Shown: in pieces, positions 1 to 8,192 of the stretch | How positions within the stretch are numbered: the first letter of the stretch is position 1 | Layout of the letters: the number at the start of each line of letters is the position of its first letter | Assembly (NCBI RefSeq): GCF_049587675.1 | Contig: NZ_JBAVEJ010000114.1 | Span: forward strand, 1 to 8,459 | Direction of reading: 5' to 3' | DNA from: Sulfuricaulis sp049587675 | GTDB taxonomy: Bacteria > Pseudomonadota > Gammaproteobacteria > Acidiferrobacterales > Sulfurifustaceae | DNA length: 8,459 bases | Translations under genes and position numbers: made by a program | Notes under the pieces: model-generated | What the model was told of the DNA's origin: nothing | The model's input: only the letters and a program-made list of their open reading frames with translations | Databases searched by the model: none

Positions 1-453
1 CAACACTTCGGCATCCTCCACGACCGCCGGAGGCGCGCCGAGGTGCGAGAGCATGGGCATCTGCCGCGTCAGTGCGGCGCAGAACGAATCGATGGTGCTC
101 ACGCGCAGCCGCTCGGGGCTTGCGATCACGTTCCACCCCTCGGTCTCATCGCGCGCGAGCGCCGCCTTCGCCAATTCCCAGGTCGTGGCCTCGTTAGGCA
201 TTTCCGGACGCGGACCCTTGGCCTTCTCGAGGGCCTCAAGAACGCGATTGCGCATTTCGTTGGCGGCCTTGCGTGTGAAGGTGATTGCCACGATCTCTTC
301 GGGATGATCCACGCACGAAAGGAGACGCAGGTAGCGCTGTGTGAGCAGCTCGGTCTTGCCCGAACCGGCAGGCGCCTGGACGATGAATGACTGATCCGGC
401 GTGAGCGCGCGGGCGCGTGCCGCGGCATCGGCTATAGGCTTGTCGTTGCTCAT
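1..453 (-). CDS. UvrD/AddA-like superfamily 1 DNA helicase, N-terminal 151 residues (runs off the left edge)
   Basis: Only the first 151 codons are present. They show the start of a UvrD/Rep/AddA-type ATPase: a Walker A motif APAGSGKT at residues 27-34, preceded by the QSFIVQ segment typical of the family, then motif Ia (AITFTRKAANEMR, about 56-68) and a STIDSFC segment (about 119-125) that matches the 'T-x-H/D-SF' motif of RecB/AddA helicases. Such proteins unwind duplex DNA from a double-strand end using ATP; full-length members usually exceed 1000 residues and often end in a nuclease domain, which cannot be checked here. The ATG overlaps the stop codon of the AddB-like gene (ATGA at 453-450), so the two are almost certainly translationally coupled and act as one helicase-nuclease complex. 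The presence of a helicase is certain; the AddA-like rather than plain UvrD assignment rests mainly on the neighbour. Confidence 0.93.
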   Translation of the reverse strand, partial: MSNDKPIADAAARARALTPDQSFIVQAPAGSGKTELLTQRYLRLLSCVDHPEEIVAITFTRKAANEMRNRVLEALEKAKGPRPEMPNEATTWELAKAALARDETEGWNVIASPERLRVSTIDSFCAALTRQMPMLSHLGAPPAVVEDAEVL

Positions 454-3155
454 GTTTCATCACCCGAACCGGCCTGCAAGTCTTCCTCCAGCTCCCGGAT
501 CCGGCACAGAGGCCCCACGTCGCAATACTCGCAAGTCCGGGTTCCATCCTTCGGTGCGACACGCGCATCCCCCGCGCGAAATGCCTCGCCCAGCGACTCG
601 ATTACGCGGTGCCACTCCGCGAGCAATGCCTTCCACGATCCCAGCGCCGCCGCCTCTTTTATCCCGGAAACCGGTTCCACGCCCGGCGCCAGCCCGGCCT
701 CCGCCGCGATGCCGAGAAAACGTGCATCATCTTTGCGAATCTGCGCGAAGGCCACGGCCGCGACATTGTTCTGGGCCAAGGCATAGATCGGGAGTTGCGG
801 CTCATCTGGACGATCGCTGAACCATTGATTGATTTTCGGGGTCCCGGTTTTGTAATCGATTACAACGCGCGCACCGCCTTCGAGCTCATCAACACGGTCC
901 GGCACGATCCTGATCGTCAGTCCGCCATAACTGGCCATCTGCTCCTTTTCGGGAAACACCACGGTAAATGGCGCGCGCTGCTTCTCGATTTCGAGCCAGC
1001 CGAGTACCAGTTGATCGAGCCGCGCCTGTTCGAGCGTGATGAAGCGCGCCGTGAACGTCTGCGGTCGTTCACGGGCCATCTCCGCTATGGCGCCGGCCAC
1101 AGCCTCGCGGACTGCGAGGCGCACCGCTTCTTCCGGAAAAGCACACAGATTCGCGTGGGATTTCAGATTGAGCCAAAGCGCTTTCATGACACCGTGTAGA
1201 AGATTGCCGCGATCAATGGCATCGAGCCCGGGCTCCGGCTCATCGAGTGCACGCGCTCCGAGACGCGCATGCGCGAACGCGCGGAACGGACAGGCAGCCT
1301 GATCCTTGAAAACGCCGGTTCCGCGACGTGCCTCGGTTCCGGCTGCCAACGATGCGGCGCGCTCATCCGATATCTGCTCCAGTGGCGGGCACGATTCATG
1401 AACCAACTGATGCAACGCGCCAATGACACATGGCGTTTCGGGTTCCTTGGCAGGCAAATGAGCTATGAGTGGGCTGGGTCGCAGGTTCTCATCGCCACTG
1501 TGCCGTGCGTGGCTGACAATGACTTCTGGTGCGCTCGCAAGGAGCCATCCCGTCAGACGACGGGCGAAATTAAGTTCGCGGGCCGCAGAGGCGTGCGGCA
1601 GGTTGTATCGGCGCTGCAGCTCGATGGGAAGGAAGGGATTCGGGCGTGGCTTGTCGGGCCAGGCCGCATCATGCAGCCCGGTGATCCACAAGCCATCAAA
1701 CTCGAGACCCGCGGCTTCAAGCAACCCCATGACCTGAACCGGAACCTCCGGCGTTTTCGGCTGGAAGATGCGCTCACCGGCCATGTGCACGAGTGTCGAG
1801 AACGCCTCGGCGTAACTTATCCGATCCGTAACCTCATCAAGGGTCGAGAGCACGGAAAGCATCTCGCGCCACGCCTCCACGGTTTGATATTCGTCACTAT
1901 CGAGCGGGCGATCGCCCGGCCACCCAAGCGCCAGGAGCCCGCGGGCAAAGCCCTCGGCCCAGGCGCTTGGAAGCTGTTTTTTCGGAAAGGAATCGAGGAG
2001 CGCGCGCCAGTTCTTGAGCCGCGCCGCGAGCATCGGCGCGCTGTGTGCGCGCCAGCCTCCCTCCCTATCCTGATCCTGAGCAAGGCGCAGCAAGCCATTG
2101 ATTCGCACGAGGGGTTCAGCTTGGCGGCACGCCACATCGAGGAGTGCACGTTGCGGCCACTCTTCGGTTGCGCCGCCCAGAAACGGAGACCGCAACAGGC
2201 TCCCGGTCTCCTCGCAGGCCAACTCGCCTTTGCCGAGCTCAAGGATTTGAAGCGCCGTGTGCACGATCGGATATTGCGAAAGCGCCTGGCCCAGGGAAAG
2301 GTTGTAGGGACGGGTGGCGTTCGCGGAATCTGGCAGCACGGCTCCCGGCACGAACGTGTCATCGAAAATTCTGACCACCTGCGGGCGCATCGCGCCGAGA
2401 TCCGGTACGATAACCCCGATGCGGGATGCCCCGGCCTCCAGCCGCTCCCGTGCCCAATGAGCGGCGGCGGCAATTTCCTCCAGCGGACCGGCAAGCTCGT
2501 AGCGTACGACGGTATTCGGCATGGGGTATGCATTGATCGGCTCTACCACCGTGCCAGCGCGACGCAGGATTTCGAGCAACCGCTCCTGCTGGGGAGTATG
2601 CTCTTCGAATCCGAAAAGCAGCAGCCGCTTCGGGGCTTTCAGACGCCCGCTCGCTAGAGCCTCAACGATTGCATCCGCCAGACGGGCACGATCCTGCCAA
2701 CCCTGGGCGCGGCACCGCTCATCAAAGTCACGCGACCAGATTGCAAAAGCCCGCACATCCTCGTTGGGCCCAGTGTCCGGCAGCGGCAACGGAATGGTCC
2801 ACTCCCAGCTAAGCCGCCATGCATCCTGGACCGTCTGCGCCGTGGCAGAGGATTGTAAGAGCCCGTCCCCGACACTTGAGTCACCGATGATCGATTCCCA
2901 AAGCATGGCCTCCTGAACCGGACTGAGCAAGGTGCGGGTATCCAACTGCTCTTTTGCCAACGACGGCGCCGTGAACTCGTCCCAGTACCGTTCAAGCCAG
3001 GCATTCCACGTAAGGAGGTCCGGACTCTGCCACGCCAGCCGTTCTTCGTCCTGCATGCGGCGCGCATACGCGATTTGCAACGTGCGTACCTGGCGCTGGC
3101 TCGCCACGAGTAACGACGCTCCGGATTTCAACGCCTCAAAAACCGAATCGCGCAA
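450..3155 (-). CDS. AddB-like PD-(D/E)XK nuclease, probable double-strand-break repair protein (901 aa)
   Basis: The length (901 aa) and layout match the AddB-related 'probable DNA repair protein' family of about 900 residues found next to a UvrD-type helicase. The N-terminal two thirds are an inactivated-helicase-like scaffold: no Walker A motif is visible near the N-terminus, unlike Bacillus AddB. The C-terminal third is a RecB/AddB-type nuclease: DRGNLLHG with His654, RIVPDRVD with Asp753, VVIDYKTG with Asp767 and Lys769, and the QLPIYA motif with Gln787. Cys622 (ACPFRAF) and a CxxCx5C cluster (Cys875, Cys878, Cys884) give the four ligands of an AddB/Cas4-type iron-sulfur cluster. All key residues are present, so the nuclease should be active. 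The role is inferred as resection of DNA ends for recombination together with the downstream helicase. The start codon is TTG, chosen because AGGGA lies 8 bases upstream and no in-frame ATG or GTG is nearby. The stop overlaps the next start (ATGA). Confidence 0.9.
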   Translation of the reverse strand: MRDSVFEALKSGASLLVASQRQVRTLQIAYARRMQDEERLAWQSPDLLTWNAWLERYWDEFTAPSLAKEQLDTRTLLSPVQEAMLWESIIGDSSVGDGLLQSSATAQTVQDAWRLSWEWTIPLPLPDTGPNEDVRAFAIWSRDFDERCRAQGWQDRARLADAIVEALASGRLKAPKRLLLFGFEEHTPQQERLLEILRRAGTVVEPINAYPMPNTVVRYELAGPLEEIAAAAHWARERLEAGASRIGVIVPDLGAMRPQVVRIFDDTFVPGAVLPDSANATRPYNLSLGQALSQYPIVHTALQILELGKGELACEETGSLLRSPFLGGATEEWPQRALLDVACRQAEPLVRINGLLRLAQDQDREGGWRAHSAPMLAARLKNWRALLDSFPKKQLPSAWAEGFARGLLALGWPGDRPLDSDEYQTVEAWREMLSVLSTLDEVTDRISYAEAFSTLVHMAGERIFQPKTPEVPVQVMGLLEAAGLEFDGLWITGLHDAAWPDKPRPNPFLPIELQRRYNLPHASAARELNFARRLTGWLLASAPEVIVSHARHSGDENLRPSPLIAHLPAKEPETPCVIGALHQLVHESCPPLEQISDERAASLAAGTEARRGTGVFKDQAACPFRAFAHARLGARALDEPEPGLDAIDRGNLLHGVMKALWLNLKSHANLCAFPEEAVRLAVREAVAGAIAEMARERPQTFTARFITLEQARLDQLVLGWLEIEKQRAPFTVVFPEKEQMASYGGLTIRIVPDRVDELEGGARVVIDYKTGTPKINQWFSDRPDEPQLPIYALAQNNVAAVAFAQIRKDDARFLGIAAEAGLAPGVEPVSGIKEAAALGSWKALLAEWHRVIESLGEAFRAGDARVAPKDGTRTCEYCDVGPLCRIRELEEDLQAGSGDET

Positions 3156-3515
3156 TATGTTTTCCCTTATTCTCTGTCCTTATCTGCCTACCCTGCGGAC
3201 GGATGTTCGGTCCTCTTCATGTAGCGGTTTGCACCGACTCGGTCCTGCAATGGTTACGACGCGCATATTACGCAAGAAAACACTCCGTTGACGGTGACAC
3301 GAGCTGCTTGCCCGAATTAGCGACTGCTTTGCGGCATGTTTTTATCGTATCAGGCGTGCAGCTCCTGGCGAAAGCCACTTCTTTCCACGTCGCGCCCGGC
3401 GATATCATTAAGATTGTCTTGGTGAGCTTCGTCCTGTTTATTACCGACATGAATAATTGTTGCCTTGTCATTTCAGCACCAGGCAAGACCGGGTCGAGCA
3501 TTAAAATCACGACCA
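3156..3515 (-). other. Intergenic region / leader upstream of the AddB-like operon
   Basis: About 360 bases without a confident gene, with lower GC than the flanking genes. It must contain the promoter of the AddB-like operon, because a strong terminator lies directly upstream (3516-3544), but no convincing -35/-10 pair stands out. The only open frame of note is a 67-codon minus-strand frame (ATG at 3471, stop at 3268). It contains a stretch around TWKEVAFARSCTPDTIKTCR that loosely resembles a helix-turn-helix. It has a poor ribosome binding site and uses ATA, TTA and AGG codons unlike its neighbours, so it is not called as a gene. Confidence 0.5.
3163..3168 (-). promoter_or_regulatory. Ribosome binding site of the AddB-like gene (AAGGGA)
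   Basis: AAGGGA on the minus strand sits about 8 bases before the TTG at 3155-3153 and supports that non-ATG start. It also contains AGGGA, which fits the ANGGA core of CsrA/RsmA binding sites. A second match, AAGGA (3181-3177), lies just upstream, so the leader could be a CsrA target; that part is inference. Confidence 0.55.
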
Positions 3516-3544
3516 ATAAAAAAGGCGGCCATTCATGGCCGCCT
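3516..3544 (-). terminator. Intrinsic (Rho-independent) terminator
   Basis: A perfect 9-bp inverted repeat (AGGCGGCCA at 3523-3531 with TGGCCGCCT at 3536-3544) encloses a TGAA loop in the minus-strand transcript and is followed by TTTTTTATT (3523-3515). The T tract exists only on the minus strand, so it terminates leftward transcription. It ends the putative small RNA and would also stop read-through from the cyclase gene into the AddB-like operon. Confidence 0.93.
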
Positions 3545-3582
3545 CTCGGATACACTCTACGAATTACCTGCATACCCGGGAC

Positions 3583-3613
3583 ACTTCCCTGCATCCCTGG
3601 AAACTTCCCTGCA
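3583..3613 (-). repeat. Short 20-bp-period direct repeat within the small RNA candidate
   Basis: TGCAGGGAAGT occurs twice exactly on the minus strand (3613-3603 and 3593-3583), 20 bases apart. A degenerate third copy (TGCAGGTAATT, 3573-3563) follows at 20 bases spacing. Between the first two copies lies a further CCAGGGATG. The repeat looks like internal duplication of GGA-binding units rather than a mobile or CRISPR repeat. Confidence 0.6.
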
Positions 3614-3666
3614 CTTCCGGTGTTGGCAGTAAAAGTATTTCCCTATGCGCATCCCTGCCTCCCTTG

Positions 3667-3694
3667 AATATAGGCCGGGGTAACCAACATGCAA
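3667..3694 (-). promoter_or_regulatory. Putative promoter of the small RNA candidate
   Basis: TATATT (3672-3667) is a good -10 element. A weak -35 candidate TTGCAT (3694-3689, only TTG conserved) lies 16 bases upstream, so an activator would probably be needed. Two TGTAA half-sites occur further upstream (near 3738-3727), but no full TGTAAG-N6-CTTACA GacA/UvrY dyad is present. The start would fall near 3662-3659. Confidence 0.4.
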
Positions 3695-3815
3695 GGAACG
3701 GCATCGATATGTTTACCAAAGGCTTTTTGTTACATTACATGCGCTTCATTAAAGAATCTGGATGCTGCTGATCTTCACCGCTGCGGCGGTTGCGTGGAGA
3801 TACCGGTGCCGTAAC

Positions 3816-4901
3816 TTACTGAGGATGGGCGTGTACAACGCGGTTACGTCCCGTCTGCTTGGCTTCATACAAGGCGGCATCCACCTGCTGGAAAAGCCAC
3901 GCCGCGGGGTCGGGTCCATAGGTATCCACCCCCGGCTCCAGGCAGACAAGCCCGATGCTGACAGTCACGTCCAGATCGACTCCCTCCGGAATAATAAAGG
4001 CGCTGTGCTCGACGTTGGCACGCAGCCGTTCGGCGATGGCCGCACCCTGGACCTGCGTCGTGTCCGGCAGCAGCAGCACGAATTCCTCGCCACCATAGCG
4101 CGCCAGCACGTCGCTGCCGCGCAGGTCCTGTCCGAGGATGCTGGCGATCTGGCGCAGCACGCGGTCACCGACCTGGTGACCGTACTGGTCGTTAACCTGC
4201 TTGAAAAAATCGACATCCGCCAGCATGCACACGAGAGGTCCGGCTTGACGCGCCCAACGCTCGATTTCCTCCGCCAGGCGGCGCTCGAAAAAGCGCCGGT
4301 TGGAAACGCCGGTAAGCGGATCGGTGAGTCCGTCGAGCTTGAGACGCTCATGATTGACCGCGTTGTCGATACACAGCGCCGCCACGGCCGCCAGGTGCTC
4401 GAGCAGATCCGTCGCTATACCGGGCATGAAATGCTTCGGATCGTGGCTGCCTTGATTGAGACTGCCGATCAGTTCGCCGCGACGTATAAGCGGCGCGATC
4501 GCCACCGACCCCGACGCACAGGGATTGTTTGAAAATAACAGGGAATGAAGATGCGCATCCACTGGCCCGAGACGCGGTCGCCATGGACGGGCAAACATTT
4601 CATTCAGCGTCTCCCGCGGTATAGCGACGAAACAATTTTGCTTCAAACCGGATTCAATGCCGGCATCGATCAGCCGTGTCATCTCGTATTCCGGATCGAC
4701 ACAGGCGATGGTGACACAGTCGATACCGGAAAAAGTTTCGGGAATGCCTTCCGTGATGACTCCGGCGAGATCAGTCAGCGAATTCGAGCCGATCATCCGT
4801 ACCTCGATCTCCCGGAATCCGGACCAGATGCGCTCGTTGTCGCGCAACTGATTACGGAGTTTCACCCATTCCCGGTCCTGTATCGTCTCGCGTTGGTCCA
4901 T
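3816..4901 (-). CDS. Diguanylate cyclase with N-terminal DUF484/GAF-like sensor domain (361 aa)
   Basis: It synthesises cyclic di-GMP from two GTP. After a short coiled N-terminal helix, residues about 30-185 form a GAF-like domain whose second half (SVAIAPL...GELIGSL...SHDPKHFMPGIATDLLEHLA) closely resembles DUF484. The C-terminal GGDEF domain starts at LTDPLTGVSNRRFF (about 192) and contains the metal-binding Asp in LADVDFF (about 229), GGEEF at 270-274, and an RxxD inhibitory site (RGSD, 261-264) exactly five residues before GGEEF, so it should be active and product-inhibited. No membrane segment or signal peptide is seen; it acts in the cytoplasm. The ATG at 4901 is chosen because GAGGGA lies immediately upstream and because a longer start at 4958 would overlap the dsbC coding end. 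It lies 16 bases after the dsbC stop, so it is probably co-transcribed. Three GGA triplets cover its translation start. What the sensor domain detects cannot be told. Confidence 0.93.
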   Translation of the reverse strand: MDQRETIQDREWVKLRNQLRDNERIWSGFREIEVRMIGSNSLTDLAGVITEGIPETFSGIDCVTIACVDPEYEMTRLIDAGIESGLKQNCFVAIPRETLNEMFARPWRPRLGPVDAHLHSLLFSNNPCASGSVAIAPLIRRGELIGSLNQGSHDPKHFMPGIATDLLEHLAAVAALCIDNAVNHERLKLDGLTDPLTGVSNRRFFERRLAEEIERWARQAGPLVCMLADVDFFKQVNDQYGHQVGDRVLRQIASILGQDLRGSDVLARYGGEEFVLLLPDTTQVQGAAIAERLRANVEHSAFIIPEGVDLDVTVSIGLVCLEPGVDTYGPDPAAWLFQQVDAALYEAKQTGRNRVVHAHPQ

Positions 4902-4917
4902 TCCCTCGCTCCGCCCG

Positions 4918-5658
4918 TCACCGCACCGCCGTGCCCGACGATTCGGCCTTGATCCCAAGCATGCTCAACAACCGCGGTGCGGGTACATAGCCGGGAATTG
5001 TTTTACCGTCATCGAAAAATATTGTCGGCGTGCCGTTGACGTCCAGACGCTGGCCCAGCAGGTAGTTTTCCTCCACCGGGTTCTTGCAGGTTTTCATGTC
5101 CAGCTTGCCGCCGGCACTGGCGATACCGATCGCCTTGACGCGATCGGCCGCGCACCAGACAGCCACCGCGCGTTTGTAACTTTCGGAGTGCAGACCTGTC
5201 CGCGGGAAAAAAAGATATCGTACTTTCACGCCCTGCTTGTTGAGTGTGGGCACCTCAAGATGAAACTTGGAACAATAGCCGCAATCCACGTCGAAGAACA
5301 CCGTCAGCGTGCGCTTGGGGTTCGCCGGTCCCATTACTATCATGTTTTGCTCGCCCACCTCATCGAGCAGCCGCACACGAATAGAGGCACGCCTTGCCTC
5401 AGTCAGGTTGGTATGCGTGCCCATGTCCACGAGATCGCCCATGAAAAGGTACTTGCCGTCGCTGGTCGTATAAAATACTTTCGCGTCGAATTCGATTTCA
5501 TACATGCCGGAAACCGGGCCCGGCTTGATGGTTGCCGCGGAAAGCTCGGGAAAGGAGCTGACCAGACCGGCTTTGACCTGTTTCATTTCCTGTTCACCCG
5601 CGGAGGCGGAGAAGATAAAGGCAAGACTGAGAAGACAAGATAAGACGAAACGTAACAT
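4918..5658 (-). CDS. dsbC: DsbC-family periplasmic thiol:disulfide isomerase (246 aa precursor)
   Basis: It reshuffles wrong disulfide bonds in exported proteins in the periplasm and is normally kept reduced by DsbD. The precursor begins with a typical Sec signal peptide (MLRFVLSCLLSLAFIFSASA, likely cleaved after residue 20). Next comes the DsbC dimerisation domain, with the characteristic GMYEIEF and SDGKYLFMGDLVDMGTHTNLT segments. The thioredoxin-fold domain carries the active site Cys126-Gly-Tyr-Cys129, the exact DsbC-type CGYC motif, and the cis-proline loop NGTPTI (Pro211). A second cysteine pair (Cys169, Cys191) matches the structural disulfide of DsbC. The length agrees with family members (about 235-250). 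The frame stays open for 19 codons upstream to an ATG at 5715, but the ATG at 5658 gives a proper signal peptide and is preferred; its ribosome binding site is weak (GAGAAA). The unusual neighbour is the cyclase gene downstream. Confidence 0.94.
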   Translation of the reverse strand: MLRFVLSCLLSLAFIFSASAGEQEMKQVKAGLVSSFPELSAATIKPGPVSGMYEIEFDAKVFYTTSDGKYLFMGDLVDMGTHTNLTEARRASIRVRLLDEVGEQNMIVMGPANPKRTLTVFFDVDCGYCSKFHLEVPTLNKQGVKVRYLFFPRTGLHSESYKRAVAVWCAADRVKAIGIASAGGKLDMKTCKNPVEENYLLGQRLDVNGTPTIFFDDGKTIPGYVPAPRLLSMLGIKAESSGTAVR

Positions 5659-5710
5659 GATGACGGTTTCTCGCTGTTCAGAGTGGATGGGGTGGCGCAG
5701 ACTGCGCATG

Positions 5711-5740
5711 ATCATACTGGCTGCCCGCGCGACGTGCCAG
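5711..5740 (-). promoter_or_regulatory. Putative sigma-70-type promoter for dsbC and the cyclase gene
   Basis: TATGAT (5716-5711, five of six bases of the -10 consensus) is preceded at 18 bases by CTGGCA (5740-5735, four of six of the -35 consensus). It lies in the 115-base gap after ppsA and would give a leader of about 46 bases before the dsbC ATG. No intrinsic terminator is seen after ppsA, so read-through is also possible. Confidence 0.35.
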
Positions 5741-5773
5741 CATTAGACCGTGTGCGGGGTCCTCGGTTCGAAG

Positions 5774-8163
<2,390 letters not shown>

Positions 8164-8167
<4 letters not shown>

Positions 8168-8192
8168 GCTTCGAGCACAAAATAACGCATGC
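8164..8192 (-). promoter_or_regulatory. Possible hairpin covering the ppsA start codon
   Basis: The palindrome GCATGC occurs at 8192-8187 and again at 8169-8164, where it contains the ppsA ATG. In the mRNA the two copies can pair as a 6-bp stem with a 17-base loop. An alternative smaller stem (TGCT with AGCA around CGA, 8179-8169) ends just before the start codon. Since the ribosome binding site is poor (CGAAG), such structures could lower or condition translation. The pairing is seen; any regulatory role is inference. Confidence 0.3.

Larger units (their letters stand above)
3516..3662 (-). ncRNA. Candidate CsrB/RsmY/RsmZ-like CsrA-sequestering small RNA
   Basis: The minus strand carries six AGGGA motifs (plus-strand TCCCT at 3660-3664, 3652-3656, 3640-3644, 3606-3610, 3594-3598 and 3586-3590) and one more GGA (3618-3616), all within about 80 bases. 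They are followed by a strong intrinsic terminator. Two motifs read CAGGGATG, close to the CAGGATG repeat of E. coli CsrB, and all six satisfy the ANGGA consensus of RsmY/RsmZ. Small local stems can be drawn, such as GGCAG (3659-3655) with CTGCC (3629-3625) enclosing two motifs, and CAC/GTG closing a CGGAA loop. A TATATT box ends 4 bases upstream, predicting a transcript of roughly 145 nt, the usual size of RsmY/RsmZ. No protein frame fits. In this family the RNA binds several CsrA dimers and relieves translational repression. The first motif may lie at or just before the transcription start. An alternative is a long 3' UTR of the cyclase mRNA with the same sponge potential. Confidence 0.55.

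Noticed and set aside
1269..2657. 462-codon plus-strand open frame
   Set aside because: It lies entirely antisense to the AddB-like gene, whose nuclease motifs are intact; the frame has low-complexity Arg/Pro/Ala-rich content and no recognisable domain, typical of a high-GC shadow.
3268..3594. 108-codon minus-strand frame starting within the GGA array
   Set aside because: Its first 40 codons translate through the terminator stem and T tract, so the long form would have to be read across a strong intrinsic terminator; only the shorter form from 3471 deserves mention.
3563..3664. CRISPR-like or insertion-end repeats
   Set aside because: The repeated words are only about 11 bases at 20-base spacing, with no spacers of constant length and no transposase nearby; the GGA-motif array explains them better.
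3203..3667. 154-codon plus-strand open frame in the intergenic gap
   Set aside because: It runs through the terminator hairpin and antisense to the GGA array, has no good ribosome binding site and no protein-like motifs.
3777..3790. Terminator after the cyclase gene (ACCGC/GCGGT hairpin)
   Set aside because: The stem is only 5 bp and no T tract follows; it is not a convincing intrinsic terminator.
4902..4958. Longer start of the cyclase at 4958
   Set aside because: It would overlap the dsbC coding end by 41 bases and add an Arg-rich segment that is simply the shifted reading of dsbC; the ATG at 4901 has an adjacent GAGGGA.
5659..5715. Longer start of dsbC at 5715
   Set aside because: It would put 19 polar residues before the signal peptide and would include the likely promoter -10 box.
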